A stretch of DNA of 64,000 nucleotides from CBFHSF01 sp965658445 (GCA_965658445.1 CBFHSF010000004.1:62001-126000); one strand, 5' to 3'. Positions 26,199 to 35,396 are shown, counted from the stretch's first letter. A program made the numbers and translations. The notes: generated by a model from the sequence alone, not told the origin.

Positions 26199-26663
26199 TT
26201 ACGAAAGCAAACGTTGTCTCAAAAGGAATTCCAATTGCTCATTGGCGCGTTCGAGTTTAAAGAGTAACTCTTTGTTTTCTTTTCTCAAACTAAAGACTTC
26301 ATAGGCATTGCGAATGGCAATTCGCACTTCGTCCTCATTCCATGGCTTAGAGAGGTAGTAGTACACCTTACCTTGGTTGATGGCGTTAATTACCGCGTTG
26401 ATATCAGAATAGCCCGTAAGAAGGATTCTCAAGGGTTCTGGATGGTCTTGTAAAACTTGGAGCAAGAACTCGATTCCCGACATTTCAGGCATCCTTTGAT
26501 CGGTAACGATAACTTCAATTTCCTTTGTCTTTAGAATCTCGAGACCTTCTTTTCCAGAAATGGCTGTGTGAATCTCAAAATCTCGGCGAAAATTCGCCTT
26601 AAAAGAAAGGAGATTGTTTTCCTCATCGTCAACGTAAAGGACCTTAATCTTATAGTTATCCAT
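26199..26663 (-). CDS. single-receiver response regulator with coiled-coil tail
   Basis: A 154-residue response regulator without a DNA-binding output domain. Acidic residues 12-13 (YVDDEENN), phospho-acceptor Asp55 (VTDQRMP), Thr83 and Lys106 are all present. The last ~35 residues form a coiled-coil-like helix (RKENKELLFKLERANEQLEFLL). Its receiver is strikingly like that of the hybrid protein at 31201-32298 (FKANFR, DQRMP, LLTGYSDI, INAVIN-type runs and KPW). It diverges from the ThiF-GNAT-kinase operon 97 bases away and is probably phosphorylated by the same kinase. Confidence 0.9.
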   Translation of the reverse strand: MDNYKIKVLYVDDEENNLLSFKANFRRDFEIHTAISGKEGLEILKTKEIEVIVTDQRMPEMSGIEFLLQVLQDHPEPLRILLTGYSDINAVINAINQGKVYYYLSKPWNEDEVRIAIRNAYEVFSLRKENKELLFKLERANEQLEFLLRQRLLS

Positions 26664-26759
26664 GCTAATTTATTCAGGTTGGTTCTTCGTGCCTAAATTA
26701 AAAATTTATACATTGGCAACACCAAACCATTTGATAAAATAACCAACAAAATGATTTAG

Positions 26760-28376
26760 ATGGGTCAAATTAATGTTATTCCACCACACATTACCCACCC
26801 GGAAAAAGAATTCAGGACCATCGTTTTACCCCATCCATTGCCTGAGCAGTGGAATCATTTTTTGGAGCAAAACTCTTGGCGCATAATCGATCAGTACGAC
26901 CAACAATGTGAAGAACTGAAGAAGATTGCCCACTTTTCCAAAAATCCTGTAAACGACAGGAAAATTCCTTCCAACTACATTTTATATCCCTGGAGAAAAA
27001 CCGCAGTGAGACTTCTTACCAAAGAGGATTTTATTACGGTCCGAACGTCCAGAAATCACTATAAGATAAGTCCCGCAGAGCAGAACCTCCTCGGTCAGAA
27101 GACCATTGGAGTCGTTGGCCTATCTGTAGGGCAGAGCGTTGCGCTTACCCTGGCTATGGAGCGATCTGTAGGTAGGTTAAAATTGGCGGACTTCGACACG
27201 TTAGATCTTTCCAACCTCAATAGACTACGCGCCAGTGTCCTTTCATTGGCGGAGCCCAAATCACATATTGTAGCAAGAGAAATTGCGGAACTCGATCCCT
27301 ATTTAGAGGTTGAACTCTTCGAAGAGGGTTTGACCAAAGAAAACGCCAAGGATTTCTTTGACGGAGATCATCCTCTGGATTTGGTGGTTGAAGAATGTGA
27401 TTCTTTGGAAATCAAAATGTTGGTAAGAGAAGAGGCTCAGAAAAGAGCACTCCCTGTTCTCATGGACACATCTGACCGTGGAATGCTGGACATTGAGAGA
27501 TACGACCTAGATCCCAAATACCCAATATTTCACGGAATTACAGAAGGTACTTCTTCTGAGGGTATCTCCCAGATGGAACCCACTGACAAATTGGGAAAGA
27601 TCTTGAATCTTGCGGGAATTGAAACGGGGTCTACACGTCTCAAGTACTCCATTACCCAATTGGGAAAAACGGTTCCCACATGGCCTCAATTGGCCTCTAG
27701 TGTTACCTATGGCGGAGGATTTACCGCAGACATCTCAAGGCGAGTGTTGCTAGGGGAGGATGTTCCTAGCGGCAGATATTACCTTAGCGCCATTGATCAA
27801 ATTCGCGGTGGCGACCACTATGAGAGAAGTTCACTTTTAACTCCTTTTCACGAGGAAAGCTGGTTGCGAACTGTAGTTCTACCTCAATTGCCAAAGGAAA
27901 GCTCTTTACATCATTTTGTAGAAGGATTCCTTAATGGTGAAGCAGGGGAGATGACAGTCCAAAATCAAGACCTGGAAGAACCCTCTGCGTTATTCACTTC
28001 AATGAACCTTGAAAATACCCCATTGATTTGGAGACTGTTTTCACCTTATTTGAGAAGCGTACTGGAAAAGTCCAATCAGAAATGGATGTTGAACATTCTC
28101 AATCACATCCCCAATCTGCCCGAAAATTTTTACGATGAGAATCCCAATCCTTTTTTGGGATCTCAACTATTTGATAGCACCCCTCAAAAGAGATTAACTT
28201 TTGACTCTTTGGGTGAAGATTTATCTAAATATTACGCGTTAGGAGCCTTTTGCGCTCACAATCTTACAGATTATTCTGTGAATTGGTTCTACCTTATAGG
28301 CGAATTTTTTGGATGCCGAAAAGGTCAATTGGAAGAAGGGAAAGTCCCTTTGATTATTCAATCAAGTAGCATCTAA
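26760..28376 (+). CDS. E1/ThiF-like Rv1355c-family protein
   Basis: A 538-residue protein with an E1-like adenylating domain. The nucleotide loop GVVGLSVG is at 117-124, and LADFDTLDLSNLNR at 142-155 is the ThiF/MoeB/UBA signature. I see no obvious catalytic cysteine in the usual place and no CxxC zinc pairs. The ~110-residue N-terminal extension and ~200-residue C-terminal part are unrecognised. It resembles the Rv1355c/MoeY-like group. It is first in a four-gene operon; the GNAT-like gene starts 1 base after its stop. E1 proteins activate C-terminal carboxylates by adenylation, but its substrate is unknown. Confidence 0.8.
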   Translation: MGQINVIPPHITHPEKEFRTIVLPHPLPEQWNHFLEQNSWRIIDQYDQQCEELKKIAHFSKNPVNDRKIPSNYILYPWRKTAVRLLTKEDFITVRTSRNHYKISPAEQNLLGQKTIGVVGLSVGQSVALTLAMERSVGRLKLADFDTLDLSNLNRLRASVLSLAEPKSHIVAREIAELDPYLEVELFEEGLTKENAKDFFDGDHPLDLVVEECDSLEIKMLVREEAQKRALPVLMDTSDRGMLDIERYDLDPKYPIFHGITEGTSSEGISQMEPTDKLGKILNLAGIETGSTRLKYSITQLGKTVPTWPQLASSVTYGGGFTADISRRVLLGEDVPSGRYYLSAIDQIRGGDHYERSSLLTPFHEESWLRTVVLPQLPKESSLHHFVEGFLNGEAGEMTVQNQDLEEPSALFTSMNLENTPLIWRLFSPYLRSVLEKSNQKWMLNILNHIPNLPENFYDENPNPFLGSQLFDSTPQKRLTFDSLGEDLSKYYALGAFCAHNLTDYSVNWFYLIGEFFGCRKGQLEEGKVPLIIQSSSI

Positions 28377-28377
28377 T

Positions 28378-29088
28378 ATGGTAATTCTTAGAGCATTTAG
28401 AGCCATTGACGACCCCGACTCCTGTCACAAGTTTATTGACGGGCATGAAAGGGTTTTGTCAAGTATTGGGATTAAGAAAATTTCATCTTCAAAAGAAGAT
28501 TGGATGTTTAATCCTGCGGCGTATGTATTAGTCGTAGAGGACATAGAGACCCGAGAGGTTCTCGGTGGAGCGCGCGTTCACGCTTATGGCGGTACGCAGG
28601 ACCTTCCCATCGAAGAAGCCACGGGGTACCTCGATGAAAACGTTTACACACTTGTAAAAGATTACGCCAAAAAAGGGACAGGAGAAATCTGTGGACTTTG
28701 GAATTCTCGACGCGTTGCCGGATTGGGATTTGGTTCCCTTCACCTAACAAGAGCAGCCGTTGCCATTTCCGGAATCATAGGACTGGATTCATTGTTTGCG
28801 CTTTGCGCACCCTACACCATAAAAACAGCAGAAGTATTTGGATACGAAAAGGATCATTCCGTAGGAAACGATGGAACCTTTTACTATCCCAAACTAGACC
28901 TCATTGCCACCGTTATGATACTCAAAGACAATGTGGGACTAGGAAAAGCCACCGACTACGAAAAAAATAGAATTGTAAGCTTGCGCGAGGACAGAAGTCA
29001 ACTATTTATAGAGACGGATGGAAAGCGCGAAGTAGAAATTCAATACGAACTAAACATAAGTGATACCAATGAATTTAAGGCCCATTAA
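28378..29088 (+). CDS. GNAT-fold acyltransferase-like protein
   Basis: A 236-residue protein with the layout of a GNAT-fold acyltransferase. The central segment EICGLWNSRRVAGLGFGS (103-120) resembles the Glu/Arg-rich strand of LuxI-type and FeeM-type N-acyl synthases. ALCAPYTIKTAEVFGYEK (141-158) resembles the late GNAT helix-strand. This likeness is by pattern only. It starts 1 base after the ThiF-like gene, and its 3' end overlaps the start of the sensor-kinase gene by 20 bases. That tight coupling argues that all three work together. Confidence 0.65.
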   Translation: MVILRAFRAIDDPDSCHKFIDGHERVLSSIGIKKISSSKEDWMFNPAAYVLVVEDIETREVLGGARVHAYGGTQDLPIEEATGYLDENVYTLVKDYAKKGTGEICGLWNSRRVAGLGFGSLHLTRAAVAISGIIGLDSLFALCAPYTIKTAEVFGYEKDHSVGNDGTFYYPKLDLIATVMILKDNVGLGKATDYEKNRIVSLREDRSQLFIETDGKREVEIQYELNISDTNEFKAH

Positions 29089-31204
29089 ACCCACACTGCT
29101 ATTACTGTTTGTTTGGGTTTTTTCCTTAAACAGTTTTGCCCAAACCGTTTCTAAAGAGGATGAGTACATAGGGATTAAAACCTCTGTATTCTCAACCCCC
29201 GAAGACCTTCCCACGGAATCTATCTTATCGCAAGACTTTGAACCTACGGATAGGGGAGTCCTGAATTTAGGTGCTTCTGACAACTACCATTACGTTCAGT
29301 TTGATGTACTCTTTAACCAAGACAAACACACCAATATCAATATTGGATACCCTATAATTGACCATGTGGTTCTTTACCGAAAGACGGCCGATGGCCTTGA
29401 AATACTCGGAGAACAAGGACAAGCCTATCCCTTTTCTGCACGCACGTCGGAGTCCGTAAACTTCGTGTTTCCCATAGAAGTCAAAGCAGATCAAACGGAA
29501 ACGTATATCCTCAAAGTAAAGAGTACCAAGCAAATACTGCTACCCATCTCTTTGAACTCAACAGATAACATCAACCAACAGGCCCTAACACAACACCTTA
29601 TTGGTGGATTGTATTTGGGTATTCTTATGGTGATGTTTATCTATAACCTCTTCATTTTCTTTAGTAGCAAGGATTCCAGTTACTTGTATTACTCTATATA
29701 CATCGTAACCCTTGCCTTTACACAAGCCTCTCTCAACGGGTATTTTGACAAATACCTATGGCCGGGGAATGTGTACTTATCACAGTTCTCCGTTCAAATC
29801 TGGGGTTCCTTGGTAGGAATCAGCTCGATGGTGTTTATTCAAAAGTTCCTTCACACCAAAACTATTTTACCCAAAGCTCATAAAATGCTTATGGTGTTTA
29901 TTGCCTTAGACTGTGTGGCCTTTGTACTCTCTGTGGCAGGAATGGGAACCATCGCATACAACGTGATTAACTTTATTGCACTGCTAGGATCGGTTTCAGG
30001 GATTGTTATTGCCATTCTCGCTTATATGAAGGGGGTTAAGTCTGCACGTTTCTTCCTTTTGGGTTGGGGGCTTTTCTTGACCAGTATCATTATTTTCATT
30101 CTCAAGGATGTAAACCTCGTACCGTATAATCAATTCACCATCAATGTAGTATTGATTGGCTCGGCGGCCGAAGTAGTACTGCTTTCTTTTGCCTTGGCGG
30201 ATAAGATCAACACCTTCCGCAAGCAGATGGAGACTTCACAGAAGAAAGCCCTGGAAGCCTCTCAGCTCAACGAGAAACTCATCAAGGAGCAAAATATCGT
30301 ATTGGAGGCTCGCGTGAAAGAACGCACTTCAGAGTTGGAAGAAGCCAATGAAAATCTTACCTCTGCCTTAGGCTCGCTAAAAGAAGCTCAAAGCCAGTTG
30401 GTGGAAGTAGAAAAAATGGCCTCATTGGGTCAGCTCACTGCGGGTATTGCCCATGAGATTAACAACCCCATCAACTTTGTTAGTTCCAATGTGAAGCCTA
30501 TACAGCAAGATATTGCCGATATTTTTAGCCTCGTGGAGGACGTTCAGGCCTTTATGGAGGAGAAGGGTTATACAGAAGGGTTAGACTTCCTTAAGGACAA
30601 GAAGGATTCCTACGATTACAAATTCTTACAAGACGAGCTCTCCATGCTGGTAACAGGACTTAAGGATGGAGCCGACAGGACCATAGAGATTGTTCGAGGT
30701 CTGAAGACGTTCAGTAGATTGGACGAAAGTGACCTGAAAAAGGTAAATCTCATTGAAGGATTGGAATCCACCTTGATTCTACTCAGAAATAAATACAAGG
30801 ACGCCATCCATATTGAGAAGAATTACGAGCAAATTCCAGAGGTGGAGTGTTTGGGAGGAAAAATGAATCAAGTCTTCATGAATATCATAACCAATGGTAT
30901 TCAAGCCCTTACAGAACACCCCGAAATTGTGGATCCAACTTTGTTTATTTCTACTAAACAATTAGGCGATTTTGTCTTAATTTCGGTGAAAGATAATGGA
31001 CCCGGAATCCCCAAAGAGGTCAAGGAGAGAATCTTTGAACCCTTCTTTACTACCAAGCCCGTAGGGCAGGGGACTGGACTGGGATTGTCCATCGTATACA
31101 AGATCATAGAAAGTCATGGCGGTACACTCGACGTGGTTTCTGAGCCTGATCAAGGAGCAGAATTCCGCATTACACTGCCGATTGAAAACAATAACAACCT
31201 GTGA
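29069..31204 (+). CDS. 7TMR-DISM sensor histidine kinase
   Basis: A 711-residue membrane sensor. A signal peptide ends near SFAQ. An extracytoplasmic DISMED2-like beta domain spans about 35-170. Seven hydrophobic segments lie between about 178 and 380. A coiled coil (~380-450) is followed by HisKA with phospho-acceptor His462 (LTAGIAHEINNP). The HATPase domain has N-box NQVFMNIITNGIQAL, G1 DNGPGIP and G2 GQGTGLGLSIV. The ATG at 29069 is chosen; it overlaps the GNAT-like gene by 20 bases. Its stop overlaps the next gene's GTG start. It is expected to sense an extracellular ligand and phosphorylate the locus's receiver proteins. Confidence 0.92.
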   Translation: MNLRPIKPTLLLLFVWVFSLNSFAQTVSKEDEYIGIKTSVFSTPEDLPTESILSQDFEPTDRGVLNLGASDNYHYVQFDVLFNQDKHTNINIGYPIIDHVVLYRKTADGLEILGEQGQAYPFSARTSESVNFVFPIEVKADQTETYILKVKSTKQILLPISLNSTDNINQQALTQHLIGGLYLGILMVMFIYNLFIFFSSKDSSYLYYSIYIVTLAFTQASLNGYFDKYLWPGNVYLSQFSVQIWGSLVGISSMVFIQKFLHTKTILPKAHKMLMVFIALDCVAFVLSVAGMGTIAYNVINFIALLGSVSGIVIAILAYMKGVKSARFFLLGWGLFLTSIIIFILKDVNLVPYNQFTINVVLIGSAAEVVLLSFALADKINTFRKQMETSQKKALEASQLNEKLIKEQNIVLEARVKERTSELEEANENLTSALGSLKEAQSQLVEVEKMASLGQLTAGIAHEINNPINFVSSNVKPIQQDIADIFSLVEDVQAFMEEKGYTEGLDFLKDKKDSYDYKFLQDELSMLVTGLKDGADRTIEIVRGLKTFSRLDESDLKKVNLIEGLESTLILLRNKYKDAIHIEKNYEQIPEVECLGGKMNQVFMNIITNGIQALTEHPEIVDPTLFISTKQLGDFVLISVKDNGPGIPKEVKERIFEPFFTTKPVGQGTGLGLSIVYKIIESHGGTLDVVSEPDQGAEFRITLPIENNNNL

Positions 31205-32298
31205 GCGAAGACCAAAAATTACCCATCCTCTACATCGATGATGAGCTCAACAACTTAAATTCCTTTAAGGCCAACTTTAGACATGAATTTGAGGTGTTTA
31301 CGGCCCACAATACCGTTGAGGCATTGGAGATTATGGATAAAAACGAAATCTACGTGGTTATCTCTGATCAAAGAATGCCCAAAGAAACCGGTGTAGAATT
31401 TTTTGAGAGACTGGTAGAATCCAATCCGGATCCCGTGAGAATTCTATTGACAGGGTATTCAGATATTACTGCAGTTATTAATGCGGTTAACAAGGGACAG
31501 ATTTATAGATACGTAGAGAAACCTTGGGATTTTGAAACCCTTCGTTTAGCGGTCATGAGAGGTGCCGAATTGTATTCTACTCGCAATGAACTCAAGGAAA
31601 AGAACGCCAGCCTAGAAAAGGCCCTTGATGAGATCGATTTGTTTATCTACAGTATTTCTCACGACTTAAGGGCGCCCATTACTTCCATTCTGTCTGTTCT
31701 CAACTTGGTTGAAATGGAAATTGAAAAGGACGATGCCTCCCAGGAGTACTTCCGAATGATTCGTGAAATGACGGAGAAGCTTGAAGGTTTTTCTCGTCAA
31801 TTGGTTAACTACTATAAAATCACCCACAACGATCTCAATTCTACGGAAATTGAATGGGAGAAGTTTATCAAGAAAATCGTTTCCATGTCTGGAGGGAATT
31901 GTGATATCGCTGACAGTATCATTCACGTAAACCTCAATGCAGATAACGAGTTTTACGGTCATCCTATCAAACTAGAAATCATCCTTTCTAACCTAATATC
32001 CAACGCCATTAAGTACTCTTGCGAAACAGACAATGCACGAGTGGATGTAGAAATCAAAGGCCAGAAGGAGGGAGCTACCATCAAAATATCGGACAACGGA
32101 ATTGGCATCAAGGAGAATAAAATCCAAGATGTGTTTAACATGTTCTACAGAGCGACTCAAAAGAGCACAGGTTCTGGAATGGGATTGTATATCGTAAAGG
32201 AGGCCGTTACGAGAATGGGTGGTGACATCAACCTAGAATCCCAAGAAGGAGAGGGTACACAAGTCACTTTGTTTATTCCCAACAGTCCTAAGGTTTAA
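31201..32298 (+). CDS. receiver-histidine kinase hybrid (GTG start)
   Basis: A 365-residue cytoplasmic protein with an N-terminal receiver (Asp56 in ISDQRMP, Lys107 in VEKPW), a coiled-coil linker, and a HisKA/HATPase kinase. His154 lies in SISHDLRAPI, the N-box is ILSNLISNAIKYS and the G boxes are DNGIGIK and GSGMGLYIV. The start is a GTG in the overlap GTGA with the previous stop, implying translational coupling. The receiver is a near-paralogue of the stand-alone regulator at 26199-26663. It has no DNA-binding output, so it probably passes phosphate on, possibly to a protein outside the window. Confidence 0.92.
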   Translation: MSEDQKLPILYIDDELNNLNSFKANFRHEFEVFTAHNTVEALEIMDKNEIYVVISDQRMPKETGVEFFERLVESNPDPVRILLTGYSDITAVINAVNKGQIYRYVEKPWDFETLRLAVMRGAELYSTRNELKEKNASLEKALDEIDLFIYSISHDLRAPITSILSVLNLVEMEIEKDDASQEYFRMIREMTEKLEGFSRQLVNYYKITHNDLNSTEIEWEKFIKKIVSMSGGNCDIADSIIHVNLNADNEFYGHPIKLEIILSNLISNAIKYSCETDNARVDVEIKGQKEGATIKISDNGIGIKENKIQDVFNMFYRATQKSTGSGMGLYIVKEAVTRMGGDINLESQEGEGTQVTLFIPNSPKV

Positions 32299-32336
32299 GT
32301 GTATTCATCGAAAGAAAAGACTAAGGTTAAAAGCAT

Positions 32337-32370
32337 AAAAAAAGCCTCGCATGTGCGGGGCTTTTTCTTT
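32337..32370. terminator. terminator after signalling operon
   Basis: The stem AAAGCCTCGC/GCGGGGCTTT (one T-G pair) has loop ATGT, with an A run before and a T run after. It can work for the operon and for the convergent lipoprotein gene. Confidence 0.85.
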
Positions 32371-32399
32371 TACTGTGCTTTTATCTATCAATTTTCGAA

Positions 32400-32954
32400 T
32401 TAATCTTCGTCGGAATCCTCGGCCTTTTCCATTTCGGATTCAACGAATTCCATAAGCGCTTCCTTGTCGTCAGAGGACATTTCGGATTCCAATTCAATTC
32501 GCTTTTCCAAGGCCTTATAAAAATCTTTCTTTTTCATTTCATAGGCGATGAACACCGTGTATTGGCCATCATCGGTCAAGTATTGCTCCTCACCAATTTT
32601 CTTGAGTCCTAACAAGCGAGTGTTTACCACCTCACGGGTAAGGTTTTCAAATTTGGCTCTGGAAGAAATTCCCCCTGACAAATCTTCCCTTTGGTTGAAG
32701 TAATCATCAGCCATGGACTTGATATAAACGTCTACCTGACCGGCCAATTGACCTTTGGCTTCGATATCTGCTTTCTTTTTGGCAACATTGGACTTAGGAG
32801 ATTGTCCTTTTCCGGAAGCTCTAAAGTATTTATTGGTGCTCTTGAGATCAGAGAAGGGCTCTTTGACTTTGGTTCCAAACATATCGCTGGCTCCTGAACA
32901 AGAAAATAGGAGGGCGGTGATTCCCAGATAGGCTACAAATTTGATAATTCGCAT
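32400..32954 (-). CDS. LPP20-like hypothetical lipoprotein
   Basis: A 184-residue lipoprotein. The lipobox LLFSC gives a lipidated cysteine at residue 19. The segment RASGKGQSPKSNVAKKKADIEAKGQLAGQV is like the LPP20/FlgO-type lipoprotein fold, in which the N-terminal half is a DUF-type alpha/beta domain. The C-terminus is highly acidic (SEMEKAEDSDED). Function is unknown; surface or periplasmic location is inferred from the signal peptide. It appears to be transcribed on its own. Confidence 0.75.
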   Translation of the reverse strand: MRIIKFVAYLGITALLFSCSGASDMFGTKVKEPFSDLKSTNKYFRASGKGQSPKSNVAKKKADIEAKGQLAGQVDVYIKSMADDYFNQREDLSGGISSRAKFENLTREVVNTRLLGLKKIGEEQYLTDDGQYTVFIAYEMKKKDFYKALEKRIELESEMSSDDKEALMEFVESEMEKAEDSDED

Positions 32955-33069
32955 ATGAGTTTGATTTATTGCAATTACAGTTATAAATATAGCAAAGCGA
33001 AAGCATTATCCCCATTACCTAAAAGAAGGTATTTCTATCCCTATGTGAGAGCCTGACAAAAAGTGGAGA

Positions 33070-33543
33070 CTATGGATTTTTGGATTGTGATTCTGTGACC
33101 TCAGAAGTATGGACGAGCTCTCCATTGAAAAAAACCATAAAAAAGACCGTGCCCACGGCGTACATAACAATGTCCCAACCGTCACCCACTTGAAGTTCAG
33201 AACGACGAGGCAAATAGTATTCAAATACGATGGACAGGACCAAAAATGTAAAAAGGGCCTTTCGCCATGATATGTAAACGGCTTTGCGAGGTTTGGATTC
33301 GAGAAGGATTCGGGCGATTTGGAAGAGTGACAAAACAAATATGGGAGCGTAAAAATCGCCGTAATAAAAGGCCAAATCGCCGCCGTATTGACCGTGAAAC
33401 CCATGTTTGTTTATATATGCCAAGGAATAGAGGAGAGCCAGCAGAACTTGAGTTCCTAAAAATCGTTTAGAGAGGGTAGGTAGAGAGGAGGGAGACCGCC
33501 TGCCTTTTGTGTTGGGTTCTATAGGATCTGATTCTCTAGACAT
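33070..33543 (-). CDS. small multi-pass membrane protein of unknown function
   Basis: A 157-residue protein with a basic, hydrophilic N-terminus followed by about four hydrophobic segments (VLLALLYSLAYI, YAPIFVLSLFQIARILL, ALFTFLVLSIVFEYYL, IVMYAVGTVFFMVFF). The YYLPRRSELQVGDGWD loop is probably conserved in relatives. No transport or catalytic motif was recognised. It starts 8 bases after the stop of the upstream zinc-ribbon membrane protein, so the pair form an operon. Confidence 0.65.
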   Translation of the reverse strand: MSRESDPIEPNTKGRRSPSSLPTLSKRFLGTQVLLALLYSLAYINKHGFHGQYGGDLAFYYGDFYAPIFVLSLFQIARILLESKPRKAVYISWRKALFTFLVLSIVFEYYLPRRSELQVGDGWDIVMYAVGTVFFMVFFNGELVHTSEVTESQSKNP

Positions 33544-33551
33544 CTGTTGTT

Positions 33552-33821
33552 CTATCCTGAAAAGCCCACGGCAAAATACACTACGGCGTATACGATACCC
33601 AAGAAAATCAATTGGTTAATGCGGATGAAGTGCTTCACAATCTTCAAAGCCCAATGGTCATCGGGATCAATGTTGATAAGGGGAATTGAGAAGTCTTTCC
33701 AAGTCTTTCTCTCCGCAAGTTCTTCCTTTTCTTCTTTGTAAAACTCGTGGTTACAAGAAGAACACTGATCGGGTTTTCCGGGATTCCAGATGCCGCAGTT
33801 AGGGCATTTTATTTGGTCCAT
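33552..33821 (-). CDS. zinc-ribbon membrane protein
   Basis: An 89-residue protein. An N-terminal zinc ribbon CPNCGIWNPGKPDQCSSC has two CxxC pairs, followed by a charged linker (EEKEELAERKTWKDF) and a C-terminal transmembrane helix (NQLIFLGIVYAVVYFAVGF). This layout suggests a tail-anchored adaptor with its ribbon in the cytoplasm. Function is unknown. It is the first gene of a two-gene operon with the adjacent membrane protein. Confidence 0.7.
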   Translation of the reverse strand: MDQIKCPNCGIWNPGKPDQCSSCNHEFYKEEKEELAERKTWKDFSIPLINIDPDDHWALKIVKHFIRINQLIFLGIVYAVVYFAVGFSG

Positions 33822-33971
33822 ATGGCAAGTGTATTGTTATCCACACCTGATAAAGCCTCGCAGTTCTATACCGGGTATTTCCCTCCCCAGGGAGAAAAAA
33901 ACACGTGGAATCTTACCACGAGAAGTAGAAGATGCTTTTGCAAATTTCGTCAATTGAATTAAATTTAGTCT

Positions 33972-35276
33972 ATGAGTCCAAAAATAATTCTGATTGGAGC
34001 GGGACCTTCTGGTATAACCGCTCTTAAAAACCTAAAAGACAAAGGATTAGATGTTCTTTGTTTGGATGCAAATCACGAAGTAGGAGGGAATTGGATTTTC
34101 TCCGAAAAGGATTCTCATTCCAGTGTTTTTGAAACTACACATATTATTAGTTCCAAAACCCTTTCTCAGTACGAGGACTATACGTTTGATGAACACGACC
34201 CCAATACTCCGGATTATCCTTCTCATGAGCAGTTGAAGAATTATTTCCAGGCGTATGCCCAGAAGTTTGGACTCAACGAACATATACAGTTTAATACAAA
34301 AGTTACATCGGCCGAAAGGCTGGGAGAGAGGCAATGGGTCATTAAAGCCGAGCACAATGGAGTAGAAGTGGAGTACCATCCGGAATACTTGGTAGTTGCC
34401 AACGGTCATCACTGGGATCCTAGAATGCCGCAATACCCAGGAGAATTCAAGGGAAAACTCATGCATTCTCACGGCTTTAAAACCGCTGAACCCTTTGCAA
34501 ATCAAAGAGTTCTAGTAATTGGTGGTGGGAATTCCGCCTGTGATGTAGCTGTAGAAACTTCTCGTGTAAGCGATAAAACCAGTATTTCTTGGCGCAGAGG
34601 ATACCGCATTGTACCTAAATTTCTATTTGGAATGCCGACGGATGTAAGTGCTCTGAAATTTCACTTTTTGCCGAGAAAAGTGAGAAATACCATTTCGGAA
34701 ACCATTTTAAAGGTCCTCAATGGAAAAAACTCAGATTATGGACTCCCAGAACCCGATCATGCCTTTGGCGCTACACATCCAACGGTAAACGACGAATTGC
34801 TCTATAAAATTCGCCATGGAAAGGTTCATCCCAAACCCGACATCGATCATTATGAGGGAAATACCGTTTTCTTCAAGGACGGAACCTCAGAGGATTTTGA
34901 TGTAATTATTGCCTGTACGGGATATAAAATCTCACATCCGTTTTTTGAGAAATCCTTTGTGAATTACACAGAAGGTCCTGTGGATCTGTATTTAAAGATG
35001 ATGCATGCAGAGTACGAAGATTTGTACTTCATAGGATTGTTTCAGCCTTTGGGATGTATTTGGCCAGGTGCTGAGCAACAATCTAAGTTGATGGCTGCAG
35101 AAATTGCAGGAGATTATTCGAGACCTCAGAATTTACAAGCTGCCATAGAAAATCAAATAAAGAATCCTCATTACAAACAGATCAACACACCAAGGCATAC
35201 CATTACGGTAGATTTCCACCTCTTTATGAAGGAGATCAAGGATCAGCTAAAAAAGATCAAAACACCCGTATCGTAA
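33972..35276 (+). CDS. flavin-containing monooxygenase family protein
   Basis: A 434-residue FMO-type flavoprotein. The FAD loop GAGPSG is near residue 9. The FMO fingerprint FKGKLMHSHGFK and the second, NADPH-binding loop VIGGGNSACD follow in order, then FDVIIACTGYKISHPF. The family oxygenates soft nucleophiles (S, N) or performs Baeyer-Villiger reactions; the substrate is unknown. It starts 151 bases from the divergent zinc-ribbon gene and has no partner downstream. Confidence 0.9.
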   Translation: MSPKIILIGAGPSGITALKNLKDKGLDVLCLDANHEVGGNWIFSEKDSHSSVFETTHIISSKTLSQYEDYTFDEHDPNTPDYPSHEQLKNYFQAYAQKFGLNEHIQFNTKVTSAERLGERQWVIKAEHNGVEVEYHPEYLVVANGHHWDPRMPQYPGEFKGKLMHSHGFKTAEPFANQRVLVIGGGNSACDVAVETSRVSDKTSISWRRGYRIVPKFLFGMPTDVSALKFHFLPRKVRNTISETILKVLNGKNSDYGLPEPDHAFGATHPTVNDELLYKIRHGKVHPKPDIDHYEGNTVFFKDGTSEDFDVIIACTGYKISHPFFEKSFVNYTEGPVDLYLKMMHAEYEDLYFIGLFQPLGCIWPGAEQQSKLMAAEIAGDYSRPQNLQAAIENQIKNPHYKQINTPRHTITVDFHLFMKEIKDQLKKIKTPVS

Positions 35277-35306
35277 TTTTTTGAATTCTGTAACTAGGAT
35301 TTTTCA

Positions 35307-35396
35307 ATGGCTGAGAATCGCGTATTTGAAAATTTCTGGGAGATTATTCGGAATACGGGAAAATTTCAATCAAGTATTTTTTATTTCCCTTGGTAA
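35307..35396 (+). CDS. possible 29-residue small ORF
   Basis: An ATG frame of 29 codons ending in TAA within an otherwise gene-free 269-base gap. It encodes a peptide with several aromatic residues (ENFWEIIRNTGKF in the middle). No ribosome-binding site, conservation or homologue can be shown. It may be chance; the gap otherwise holds only a terminator. Confidence 0.15.
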   Translation: MAENRVFENFWEIIRNTGKFQSSIFYFPW

